Shown in pieces: positions 13,551-19,613 of a DNA stretch of 19,613 bases; within the stretch, counting starts at the first letter, position 1, and every line of letters begins with the position of its first letter. A program made the position numbers and the translations under genes. The notes below the pieces were generated by a model that was not told the origin of the DNA, made no database searches, and saw nothing but the letters and a program-made list of their open reading frames with translations. Origin of the DNA: Pseudomonadota bacterium (GTDB lineage: Bacteria > Pseudomonadota > Alphaproteobacteria > Rhizobiales > Xanthobacteraceae); assembly GCA_023404705.1 (NCBI GenBank), contig JAEYAU010000017.1, forward strand, positions 1 through 19,613. Direction: 5' to 3'.

Positions 13551-14474
13551 ATGGCCGATATCTCGCTGTCCCTCCCCCGGAGCCTCGACCGCCGGTCCGA
13601 ATTCGCCTGGGGCGCCGCCGCCGCGCTCGCGGCCGTGACGATCTGGGCGCTGTGGATCGTCGGCACGCGCCATGCGGTCCAGCATGCGCTGGATCCGTCC
13701 GCGATTGCGCTGCTGCGCTATGCGGTGCCGGCGCTCGTATTCCTCGGCGTCGCTCTGCGAACCGGACTGAAGCCGCGCGGCGTCTCGTGGCGCCTGCTGG
13801 CGCTCATGCTCGGCTCGGGCGCGCCCTACTTCATCGTCGTCGCGACCGGCATGCGCTTCGCGCCGGCCGCGGATGCGGGCCCGCTGTTGCCTGGCACCAT
13901 GCCGCTGTTCGTCGCCGTGATCTCGGCGATCTGGTTTCGCGAGCGTCTCGGCGGACTGCGGATCGCAGGCCTGCTGCTGATCGCGGCCGGCATCGCGGCG
14001 ATCGGCGGGCTCGGCATTCTCGATGCCGCCTCGGGCGCATGGCGCGGACACCTGCTGTTCGTGCTCGGCGCGCTGCTCTGGGCGCTCTACACCATCGCGT
14101 TCAAGCGCAGCGGCCTGAGCGCGACCGAAGCCGTGGCGGTGGTCAGCCTCTGTTCGACGTTATTGGTGCTGCCCTGGGGCGGGCCGGCGCTGGTTCACGC
14201 CATGACGGAAGGATATTGGCGCGACCTCGCGCTGCAGACGCTGTTGCAGGGCGTGTTCTCGGGCGTCGTCGCGCATGTGCTCTACGGCCATGCGATCGTT
14301 CGCCTCGGCGCCTCGCGCGGCGCCGCCTTCGTGGCGCTGATGCCGGCGCTTGCGGCCGTGTTCGCGATCCCGCTCCTGGGCGAGATCCCGACAACCGCCG
14401 CGGTGCTGGGCGTGATCGCGAGCGGCCTCGGCGTCGCGCTGGCCGCAGGCGTATTCGGACGTACCCGCACCTAG
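13551..14474 (+). CDS. EamA/DMT-superfamily transporter, probable metabolite exporter
   Basis: A 307-residue inner-membrane protein with about ten hydrophobic helices arranged as two EamA domains (about residues 20-155 and 165-300). Typical elements include IWALWIVGTRHA in helix 1, PLLPGTMPLFVAVISAIWFRERL closing the first domain (helix 4 into the charged FRERL turn), and the equivalent FVALMPALAAVFAIPLLGE in the second. DMT exporters move amino acids, nucleosides or other small metabolites; the divergent Lrp-type regulator suggests amino-acid or related efflux (inference). The ATG at 13551 has CGGAG seven bases upstream. The frame is open further upstream, but that part crosses the operator and the opposing gene and is not coding. 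ruvC starts 36 bases downstream and may receive read-through. Confidence 0.88.
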   Translation: MADISLSLPRSLDRRSEFAWGAAAALAAVTIWALWIVGTRHAVQHALDPSAIALLRYAVPALVFLGVALRTGLKPRGVSWRLLALMLGSGAPYFIVVATGMRFAPAADAGPLLPGTMPLFVAVISAIWFRERLGGLRIAGLLLIAAGIAAIGGLGILDAASGAWRGHLLFVLGALLWALYTIAFKRSGLSATEAVAVVSLCSTLLVLPWGGPALVHAMTEGYWRDLALQTLLQGVFSGVVAHVLYGHAIVRLGASRGAAFVALMPALAAVFAIPLLGEIPTTAAVLGVIASGLGVALAAGVFGRTRT

Positions 14475-14510
14475 CTGGTCGCAGCCGCGTCCCGGCGCTA
14501 TTTGTGGCGC

Positions 14511-15020
14511 GTGAGCCTCCATCCGATTCGCATTCTCGGCATCGATCCCGGCCTCCGCCGCACCGGCTGGGGCGTGATCGAGGTGTTGGGCAACCGGCTG
14601 GTGTTCGTCGGCTGCGGCTCGGTCGACACCGACGACAAGGCCGGCGTGGCTGAGCGTCTCGTCACGATCCATGACGGACTCACGCGCATCGTCGCCGAGT
14701 TCCGCCCGCACGAGGCGGCCGTCGAAGCGACCTTCGTCAACAAGGATGCGTCCGCCACGTTGAAGCTCGGTCAGGCGCGCGGCGTCGCGCTGCTGGTGCC
14801 GGCGCAGTCGGGCCTCTCCGTCGCCGAATACGCGCCCAACCTGGTGAAGAAGACCATCGTCGGCGCCGGCCATGGCGAGAAGGCGCAGATCCGCATGATG
14901 ATCGGCGTGCTGCTGCCCAAGGCCGATCCGCGCACCCACGACGCCGCCGATGCCCTTGCGATCGCGGTCACCCATGCGCACCATCGGCAGAGCGCGGTCC
15001 TGAGGGCCGTCGCGCAGTAA
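14511..15020 (+). CDS. ruvC: Crossover junction endodeoxyribonuclease RuvC
   Basis: A Holliday-junction resolvase of 169 residues that cuts junctions symmetrically as a dimer after RuvAB branch migration. The four acidic catalytic residues of the RNase H-like fold are present: Asp12 (ILGIDPGLRRTGWG), Glu72 (AAVEATFVNKD), and Asp144 with Asp147 (RTHDAADALA). VKKTIVGAGHGEKAQI is the conserved central DNA-binding segment. I chose the GTG at 14511, which gives the usual short lead before IRILGIDPG; TTG at 14502 would add three residues. No strong ribosome site is visible for either, unusual beside its neighbours. It heads ruvC-ruvA-deaminase-GNAT-ruvB, with 10 bases to ruvA. Confidence 0.94.
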   Translation: MSLHPIRILGIDPGLRRTGWGVIEVLGNRLVFVGCGSVDTDDKAGVAERLVTIHDGLTRIVAEFRPHEAAVEATFVNKDASATLKLGQARGVALLVPAQSGLSVAEYAPNLVKKTIVGAGHGEKAQIRMMIGVLLPKADPRTHDAADALAIAVTHAHHRQSAVLRAVAQ

Positions 15021-15030
15021 CGGGCTCACG

Positions 15031-15648
15031 ATGATCGGCAAGCTCAAAGGCGTGATCGATTCCTACGGCGAGGACTACGTCATCGTCGACGTGAACGGCG
15101 TCGGCTATGTGGTGCACTGCTCGGCGCGCACCTTGCAGGCGCTGCCGGCGCAGGGCGAAGCCGTGACGCTGTCGATCGAGACGCATGTGCGCGAGGACGC
15201 GATCCGCCTGTTCGGCTTCACGTCCGACATCGAGCGCGAATGGTTCCGTCTGCTGCAGACCGTGCAGGGCGTCGGCACACGCGTCGCGCTCTCGGTGCTC
15301 TCCACGCTCAAGCCCGCGGATCTCGCGAGCGCCATCGCGATGCGCGACAAGGGCATGGTGGCGCGCACGCCGGGCGTCGGACCGAAGGTCGCCGAGCGCA
15401 TCGTCACCGAGCTCAAGGACAAGGCGCCCGCCTATGCGGACGTGGACCCGGCCGTGATCCGTCTCTCGGGCGCGGTCGACGAGCAGAAGGCCCCGCGGCC
15501 GATCGCCGACGCGGTTTCGGCCCTGGTCAATCTCGGCTATGGCCAGCCCCAGGCTGCGGCTGCTATCGCGGCGGCCTCGCGCGCGGCCGGCGAGGGCGCC
15601 GACACCGCGAGCCTGATCCGCCTGGGGCTCAAGGAACTCGCGAAGTAG
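15031..15648 (+). CDS. ruvA: Holliday junction branch migration protein RuvA
   Basis: A 205-residue junction-binding subunit that forms a tetramer on the four-way junction and recruits RuvB. The OB-fold domain I starts MIGKLKGVIDSYGEDYVIVD, with VNGVGYVVHC. Domain II carries the helix-hairpin-helix motifs LLQTVQGVGTRVALSVLS and ARTPGVGPKVAERIVTEL. A variable linker (about 135-155) leads to the C-terminal domain III (ADAVSALVNLGYGQPQAAAAI), which regulates RuvB. It is co-oriented with ruvC, 10 bases downstream. Here, unlike the common ruvCAB order, two other genes separate ruvA from ruvB. Confidence 0.96.
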   Translation: MIGKLKGVIDSYGEDYVIVDVNGVGYVVHCSARTLQALPAQGEAVTLSIETHVREDAIRLFGFTSDIEREWFRLLQTVQGVGTRVALSVLSTLKPADLASAIAMRDKGMVARTPGVGPKVAERIVTELKDKAPAYADVDPAVIRLSGAVDEQKAPRPIADAVSALVNLGYGQPQAAAAIAAASRAAGEGADTASLIRLGLKELAK

Positions 15649-15656
15649 GAGACGGG

Positions 15657-16100
15657 ATGTCGAAGCTGAGTGGCGCGGACGTGGAGCTGGTCGAGGCCGC
15701 GCGGGAGGCGATCCGCAGCCGCTATCGCAAGGACTGGCACGAGGTCGGCGCGGCGCTGCGTACCCGCGACGGACGCGTCTTCACGGGCGTCAATCTCGAC
15801 ACCTATCTGGGGCGCATGAATGTCTGCGCCGAGGCGGTGGCGCTCGGCCGTGCGGTGAGCGAGCTCGGCCACAACGGCATCGAGACCATCGTGGCAGTGC
15901 GCCATCCCGGCCCGACCGAGCCGAACCAGACCATCGCGGTGGTCTCGCCCTGCGGCGTGTGCCGCGAGATGATCTCGGACTATGACGCCAATGCGCGCGT
16001 GATCGTCCCGAGCGGCGCCGGACCCGAGGTCGTGCAGGTCGTCGAGTTGCTGCCCAACAAGTATATTCGCGGCCACGCCGAGGATCGTTCAGGGGAATGA
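15657..16100 (+). CDS. Cytidine deaminase-like zinc hydrolase
   Basis: A 147-residue protein of the cytidine deaminase fold. Zinc and catalytic residues are intact: Cys57-Ala-Glu59 and Pro98-Cys99-Gly-Val-Cys102, three cysteines as in tetrameric cytidine deaminases. VGAALRTRDGRVFTGVNLDT aligns with the substrate region of Bacillus Cdd. The usual Asn-x-Glu ribose-binding pair reads Asn46-Leu-Asp48, and the usual APYSKF segment is RKDWHE, lacking the conserved Phe. The C-terminus has no added Phe-containing tail. Substrate may therefore be a modified or different nucleoside; a blasticidin-S-deaminase-like role is another option. GGAG is five bases before the ATG, eight bases after the ruvA stop codon, so the gene is embedded in the ruv operon. 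Confidence 0.82.
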   Translation: MSKLSGADVELVEAAREAIRSRYRKDWHEVGAALRTRDGRVFTGVNLDTYLGRMNVCAEAVALGRAVSELGHNGIETIVAVRHPGPTEPNQTIAVVSPCGVCREMISDYDANARVIVPSGAGPEVVQVVELLPNKYIRGHAEDRSGE

Positions 16101-16106
16101 GCACGC

Positions 16107-16592
16107 GTGGCTGACACGATCGAATTCGACATCCGGCCGATGACGGACCGCAAGGCGCTGACCGAGCTGCTGCGCCTGCGCTGGAGCGACGGCACCGTGT
16201 CGGTGCGCGGCAAGCTGATCGGCATCGACGACGTCGAAGCTCTCGGCGTGTACGAGAACGGGCGCCTGCAGGGGATCGCGACCTGGCTCGTGGAGGGCGG
16301 GACGCTCTATCTCGCGACCATGAACAATGTCACGGATCGTCGCGGCGTCTCCACGGCGCTGCTCGACGCGATGATCGCGCTCGGCCGCGAAAAGAGGTTT
16401 CCGGTGCTGCGCGCGTTGATCAGCAACGACAACACCAAGGCGATCCGCTTCTATCAGCGGCGCGGCTTCCGCATCGTCGCGGCGCATATCGGCATCATCG
16501 ACATGATGCGCCGGCTCAAGCCCTCGATCCCCGAGAAAGGCATCGACGGCATCCCGATGCGCGACGAGATCGAGTTGGAGATGGTGTTGTGA
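16107..16592 (+). CDS. GNAT-family N-acetyltransferase
   Basis: A 161-residue acyl-CoA-dependent transferase. The acetyl-CoA loop is DRRGVSTALLDAM (77-89), an R-x-G-x-(S/T)-type pyrophosphate-binding turn before helix 3. NDNTKAIRFYQRRGFRI (107-123) is the characteristic motif B ending in the beta-bulge Tyr/Phe-Gly. The N-terminal FDIRPMTDRKALTELL is a standard GNAT opening. The acceptor could be a small molecule or a protein N-terminus or lysine; nothing specifies it. The start is GTG at 16107, with AGGGGA about ten bases upstream. It begins six bases after the deaminase stop codon and its own stop overlaps the ruvB GTG by four bases (GTGA), so translation of ruvB is likely coupled to it. Confidence 0.85.
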   Translation: MADTIEFDIRPMTDRKALTELLRLRWSDGTVSVRGKLIGIDDVEALGVYENGRLQGIATWLVEGGTLYLATMNNVTDRRGVSTALLDAMIALGREKRFPVLRALISNDNTKAIRFYQRRGFRIVAAHIGIIDMMRRLKPSIPEKGIDGIPMRDEIELEMVL

Positions 16593-17641
16593 GCACGCCA
16601 CCTCGCCGCCTGGTCACGGCCGAGCGTCGCGACGACGACCTGCTGGAAGCATCGCTGCGGCCGCAGAAGCTGGGCGAGTTCATCGGCCAGGAGCAGGCGC
16701 GCGCCAATCTCTCGATCTTCATCGAGGCCGCGCGGTCGCGCAACGAGGCGCTCGACCACGTGCTGTTCGTCGGGCCACCCGGGCTCGGCAAGACCACGCT
16801 GGCGCAGATCGTCGCGCGCGAGCTCGGCGTCAACTTCCGCGCCACCTCGGGGCCGGTGATCGCCAAGGCGGGCGACCTCGCGGCGCTGCTCACCAATCTG
16901 GAAGAGCGCGACGTCCTCTTCATCGACGAGATCCATCGGCTCAATCCGGCCGTCGAGGAGATCCTGTATCCCGCGATGGAAGATTTCCAGCTCGACCTGA
17001 TCATCGGCGAAGGCCCCGCCGCGCGCTCGGTGAAGATCGACCTGTCGAAATTCACACTGGTCGGCGCCACGACGCGCGCGGGCCTGCTCACCACGCCGCT
17101 GCGCGACCGATTCGGCATTCCGATCCGGCTCGGCTTCTACACCAAGGAGGAGCTGGAGCTGATCGTGACGCGCGGCGCGCGCGTGCTCGGCATCGGCATC
17201 ACGCCGGACGGCGCCGACGAGATCGCACGGCGCGCACGCGGCACACCGCGCATCGCGGGGCGGCTGCTGCGCCGTGTGCGCGACTTTGCGCATGTGGCGG
17301 GTTCCGAGAAGATCGACCGCGCGATCGCGGACACGTCGCTGCTGTCACTGGAAGTGGACGCGGCCGGCCTCGACGCCATGGACCGGCGCTATCTCACGAT
17401 GATCGCGCGCAACTACGGCGGCGGGCCGGTCGGCATCGAGACGATCGCGGCCGGGCTCTCTGAGCCGCGCGATGCGATCGAGGACATCATCGAGCCTTAT
17501 TTGATCCAGCAGGGTCTCGTGCAGCGCACGCCGCGCGGCCGCGTGCTCACGGGTCATGCCTTCCGCCATCTTGGTCTCGCCGAGCCGCAGCGCGACCCGG
17601 CCCAGTTCCATCTGTTCGGAGGCGCGCAGGAAGAAGAGTGA
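16589..17641 (+). CDS. ruvB: Holliday junction branch migration helicase RuvB
   Basis: A 350-residue AAA+ motor that forms hexamers flanking RuvA and drives branch migration with ATP. Landmarks are LRPQKLGEFIGQEQ, Walker A GPPGLGKTT (62-70; Lys68), Walker B LFIDEIHRL (110-118; Asp113, Glu114), sensor 1 VGATTRAGLL, the arginine-finger block PLRDRFGI, sensor 2 GTPRIAGRLLRRVRDFA, and the C-terminal winged helix with YLIQQGLVQRTPRGR. Length is normal. The GTG start overlaps the GNAT stop codon, and no independent ribosome site is evident beyond GTTGGAG upstream, consistent with coupling. The repeat-protein gene follows after 69 bases. Confidence 0.97.
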   Translation: MSTPPRRLVTAERRDDDLLEASLRPQKLGEFIGQEQARANLSIFIEAARSRNEALDHVLFVGPPGLGKTTLAQIVARELGVNFRATSGPVIAKAGDLAALLTNLEERDVLFIDEIHRLNPAVEEILYPAMEDFQLDLIIGEGPAARSVKIDLSKFTLVGATTRAGLLTTPLRDRFGIPIRLGFYTKEELELIVTRGARVLGIGITPDGADEIARRARGTPRIAGRLLRRVRDFAHVAGSEKIDRAIADTSLLSLEVDAAGLDAMDRRYLTMIARNYGGGPVGIETIAAGLSEPRDAIEDIIEPYLIQQGLVQRTPRGRVLTGHAFRHLGLAEPQRDPAQFHLFGGAQEEE

Positions 17642-17710
17642 GTCGCTTTTGAACCTGTTGGCTGCGGGGCGAGACTAATCTGTTTTGCCCCAGAGGCTGC
17701 GGAGTTCTCG

Positions 17711-18583
17711 ATGAGCTTTGTCGACGAAGCGATGAAACTGGCGACGATGCCGATTCCCGGGCCCGGCGCCTCCGAAGAGCAGTCCAAAACCTTCCATCAG
17801 ATGCCGATCGTGGAGCTCGCGGGGCTCTGGTGCTCGTTGCAATATGTGGGATTGCGTGAGCAGACCGAGGAGAGCTGGGCGGCGCTCCTCTACTTCGATC
17901 AGCTGCCGCATGAGCAGCCCGAGCGCGCCTTCGCGCTGGTGCTCGCGGTGCTGCGCTCCGAAGCCCACAAGACGGTGCTGCTCGAGCTCAATGCCAAGCT
18001 GTTCACGGCGCTCATTCATCAGCATGCGACGCTGCTGATCGACGAGATAGAACGCGAGGCGCGCGACGACGCGCGGCTGCGCTGGCTGCTCGGCGGCGTC
18101 GTCTGGTGGGCGCCAAACGAGGAGGTGCGCGCGCGCATCATCGCGATCGCGGATCAGGAGGCCTGGCGCATCGATCGCGACGCGCGCGACGCCGCCGTGC
18201 CGATCGACTTCGCGCGCCTCTCGACCGCGGAGCTCGCGCGCATCTGGATCGACCAGAACACCAAGCCGCACAAGGATCACGACGACAACTGGATGGCATT
18301 GCAGGATTACGAGCGCGATCTCATCGCGGAGCGGCCGGACGCCGCGATCGATCTCATCGTCGAGGTCCTGCGCATCGAGACCGACGAGCGCGTGCTCGGC
18401 TTCCTTGCGGCCGGCCTGCTCGAGAACGTGATCAGCCTGCAGAGCATCGCGCGCATCGAACACGAGGCGGCCGCGAACGAGCGGTTTCGCTGGCTGCTCG
18501 GCGGCGTGTGGTACTGGAACGAGCCCGACGAGCTGAAGGCGCGCCTCGACGGGATTCTGCAGGGGCAGCACTGGGCGAACTGA
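17711..18583 (+). CDS. Two-repeat hypothetical protein (DUF6869-like), copy 1
   Basis: A 290-residue soluble protein with no signal peptide or membrane helix. It is built of two copies of one ~115-residue unit: residues 31-148 and 170-285. Each unit runs helix with ELAxxW, a WA/WM-x(5)-YF/DY segment, a PERAF/PDAAID-LVxxVLR helix, a leucine-rich helix, IExEA, and a glycine-aromatic end (RWLLGGVVWW / RWLLGGVWYW). The second unit has NTKPHKDHDDNWMALQDY and ETDERVLGFLAAGLLE. This resembles the DUF6869 type of all-helical domain, from memory only; function unknown. CGGAG lies six bases before the ATG. It follows ruvB by 69 bases on the same strand and its stop is one base from copy 2, so these two at least are one unit. 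Confidence 0.78.
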   Translation: MSFVDEAMKLATMPIPGPGASEEQSKTFHQMPIVELAGLWCSLQYVGLREQTEESWAALLYFDQLPHEQPERAFALVLAVLRSEAHKTVLLELNAKLFTALIHQHATLLIDEIEREARDDARLRWLLGGVVWWAPNEEVRARIIAIADQEAWRIDRDARDAAVPIDFARLSTAELARIWIDQNTKPHKDHDDNWMALQDYERDLIAERPDAAIDLIVEVLRIETDERVLGFLAAGLLENVISLQSIARIEHEAAANERFRWLLGGVWYWNEPDELKARLDGILQGQHWAN

Positions 18584-18584
18584 G

Positions 18585-19397
18585 ATGGATCGCGCGCAGG
18601 CCTTCGACGCCATGGCGGTGGAGGAGCTCGCCGCGCTGTGGTGCCGGCTGCAGCATGTCGGCATGAAGGACACGTCCGAGGAGAGCGACGCGGCGACGGA
18701 GTATTTCGACTGGCTGCCGCGCCGCGCCCCGGAGCGGGCACTCGACGTGATCCTCGCGGTGCTGCGCTCGGACGCCGGGACACCGGTGCTGATGGAACTC
18801 AACAGCCGGCTGTTCCCGGCGCTGCTGAACGAGCACGGCGCGGCGCTGCTCAGGCGCATCGAGGGCGAGGTCAGGGGGAACGAGCGCTTCCGCTGGCTCG
18901 TCGCGGGCTCCGGCTGGTGGCTCGACGGCCGCCACATCTCGCGGCTTCTCGCCGGCGAGGACGCGCGCAAGGCGTGGTACGCCGACTACGATGCGCAGAA
19001 GCACGCAACGCCGGCGATTGATTTCCACGCCCTTTCGGTGACCGAGCGCGCACGCACTTGGATCGCGCAGAAGACCAAACCGCATGCCGAGCAGGATGAC
19101 AACTGGATGCGGCTCGTGGATTTCGAGGAGCATCTGCTCAACAACGATCCGGACGGCGCGCTCGACCTGATCCTCGAGGTGTTGCGCATCGAGACCGACG
19201 AGCGCGTGCTCGGGCTGCTCGCCGCCGGCCTGCTCGAATGCGTGATCAGCACGAAGACCATCGAGCGCATCGAGCGTGAGGCGGCAGCGAACGCGCGCTT
19301 CGTCTGGCTGCTCGGCGGCGTCTACTACTGGAGCGAGCCCGAGCCCCTGAAGGCGCGGCTCGACGCCATCGTGCAGGGCCGGCACTGGGAGAATTGA
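18585..19397 (+). CDS. Two-repeat hypothetical protein (DUF6869-like), copy 2
   Basis: A 270-residue paralogue of the gene just upstream, starting one base after its stop codon. It again has two units (about 10-127 and 150-265). First units resemble each other (ELAALWCRLQHVGM here; ELAGLWCSLQYVGL there). Second units are closer still: both have VLRIETDERVLG, LAAGLLE and VIS, and both proteins end with LKARLD followed by QG-x-HW. This pattern means a two-unit gene was duplicated whole, rather than four units arising separately. No catalytic motif, signal peptide or membrane span is seen. The glycine-tryptophan end of unit 1 is changed (VAGSGWWLDG), so that unit is diverging. A hairpin 16 bases after the stop codon may end the operon. 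Confidence 0.78.
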   Translation: MDRAQAFDAMAVEELAALWCRLQHVGMKDTSEESDAATEYFDWLPRRAPERALDVILAVLRSDAGTPVLMELNSRLFPALLNEHGAALLRRIEGEVRGNERFRWLVAGSGWWLDGRHISRLLAGEDARKAWYADYDAQKHATPAIDFHALSVTERARTWIAQKTKPHAEQDDNWMRLVDFEEHLLNNDPDGALDLILEVLRIETDERVLGLLAAGLLECVISTKTIERIEREAAANARFVWLLGGVYYWSEPEPLKARLDAIVQGRHWEN

Positions 19398-19412
19398 CGC
19401 GGGCGCGCTGCT

Positions 19413-19444
19413 GTGGCGTGTCTGTCGCCGACCGACAGCGCCAC
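19413..19444 (+). terminator. Bulged hairpin after the last gene
   Basis: GTGGCG (19413-19418) pairs with CGCCAC (19439-19444) and CTGTCG (19422-19427) with CGACAG (19433-19438), with a TGT bulge and a five-base loop. Its position 16 bases after the stop codon suits a terminator, but no T-run follows. Confidence 0.45.
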
Positions 19445-19454
19445 CATCAGTCCC

Positions 19455-19512
19455 GTCATCCTGAGGTGCGAGGGCTCGTCGCGGAGCGACGAGCGCGAGC
19501 CTCGAAGGATGA
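19455..19512. repeat. REP-like palindrome of the GTCATCCTGAGG/CCTCGAAGGATGA type
   Basis: The outer arms GTCATCCTGAGG (19455-19466) and CCTCGAAGGATGA (19500-19512) pair with a small bulge. The inner GCTCGTCGC-GGA-GCGACGAGC (19474-19494) is a perfect 9-bp stem. This sequence type is, from memory, a very common intergenic repeat in Bradyrhizobium-related genomes. It differs in sequence from the palindrome at 3498-3630, so the window holds two repeat families. Confidence 0.75.
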
Positions 19513-19549
19513 ACGGCCGGGGAGGTGCAACGAGCATGCTGCGATTCAG

Positions 19550-19572
19550 CGGCCGTCGCCCTTCGAGGCTCG
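19550..19572. repeat. Truncated second, inverted copy of the preceding repeat
   Basis: CGGCCGT and CTTCGAGGCTCG here are the reverse complement of CGAGCCTCGAAG and ACGGCCG at 19496-19519, with three or four changed bases between. The copy stops where the G-run begins, so it is cut by the end of reliable sequence. Confidence 0.65.
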
Positions 19573-19613
19573 GGGGGGGGGCGGGGCCCCCAGGGGGGGG
19601 GGGGGGGGGGGGG
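19571..19613. other. Low-complexity G-rich tail, probable sequencing or assembly artefact
   Basis: After CTTCGAGGCT the sequence becomes almost only G, interrupted by a few C and one A, and ends in a run of 21 G. No similar run occurs elsewhere in the window, and it starts abruptly inside a palindromic repeat. This is typical of contig ends from two-colour sequencing reads. Confidence 0.85.

Noticed and set aside
14160..15047. Minus-strand open frame of about 295 residues opposite ruvC
   Set aside because: Antisense shadow; the translation is His/Arg/Asp-rich and ruvC has all its catalytic residues.
17642..17710. Terminator between ruvB and the repeat proteins (GGGGC ... GCCCC)
   Set aside because: Only a 5-bp stem with a long loop and no proper T-run after it; too weak to call.
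17675..18970. Minus-strand open frame of about 430 residues opposite the repeat proteins
   Set aside because: Antisense to two paralogous genes whose internal repeats align at protein level; the opposite reading shows no plausible domain.
18371..19220. Shared DNA around CGCATCGAGACCGACGAGCG as a mobile or CRISPR-like direct repeat
   Set aside because: The identity comes from the conserved second unit of two paralogous proteins, not from a separate repeat element.

Overview
This is a GC-rich alphaproteobacterial chromosome segment, most like Hyphomicrobiales (Bradyrhizobium/Xanthobacteraceae-type). The pointers are a DUF4164 (ZauP-like)-zapA-6S RNA-fau block, a tkt-gap-pgk block, ruvCA-ruvB with a nearby yebC, and intergenic palindromic repeats of the kind scattered through these genomes. 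It looks like one end of a draft contig, because the last ~40 bases are a G-rich low-complexity tail inside an inverted repeat.

Layout. Positions 1-3281 (minus strand) hold central carbon metabolism: transketolase, glyceraldehyde-3-phosphate dehydrogenase and the start of phosphoglycerate kinase, transcribed in that order. A likely promoter and a palindromic operator candidate lie upstream of tkt, followed by a 130-bp cruciform-forming repeat. Positions 3649-8101 are accessory: an orphan TctC-type binding protein, a small DUF427 protein, a class A beta-lactamase divergent from an AmpR-type LysR regulator, and a fold-type IV aminotransferase. Positions 8330-10653 hold the cell-division pair ZauP-like/ZapA, the 6S RNA gene, 5-formyltetrahydrofolate cyclo-ligase and a YmdB-type phosphodiesterase. 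An unrecognised secreted protein and YebC follow.

A three-gene transport island (TauE/SafE permease, Lrp/AsnC regulator, EamA exporter) sits between yebC and ruvC. The regulator and exporter are divergent across a perfect 9-bp inverted repeat. The Holliday-junction operon follows: ruvC, ruvA, a cytidine deaminase-like enzyme, a GNAT acetyltransferase and ruvB, tightly packed. Downstream are two tandem paralogues of a poorly characterised repeat protein, each with two internal copies of the same ~115-residue unit.

The parts most worth following up are the four-repeat paralogue pair behind ruvB, the deaminase/acetyltransferase insertion inside the ruv operon, the complete AmpR/beta-lactamase induction module, and the two palindromic operator candidates (tkt leader; lrp/eamA). 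I see no CRISPR array, phage, insertion sequence or tRNA gene. I did not find a system that I could call wholly new.
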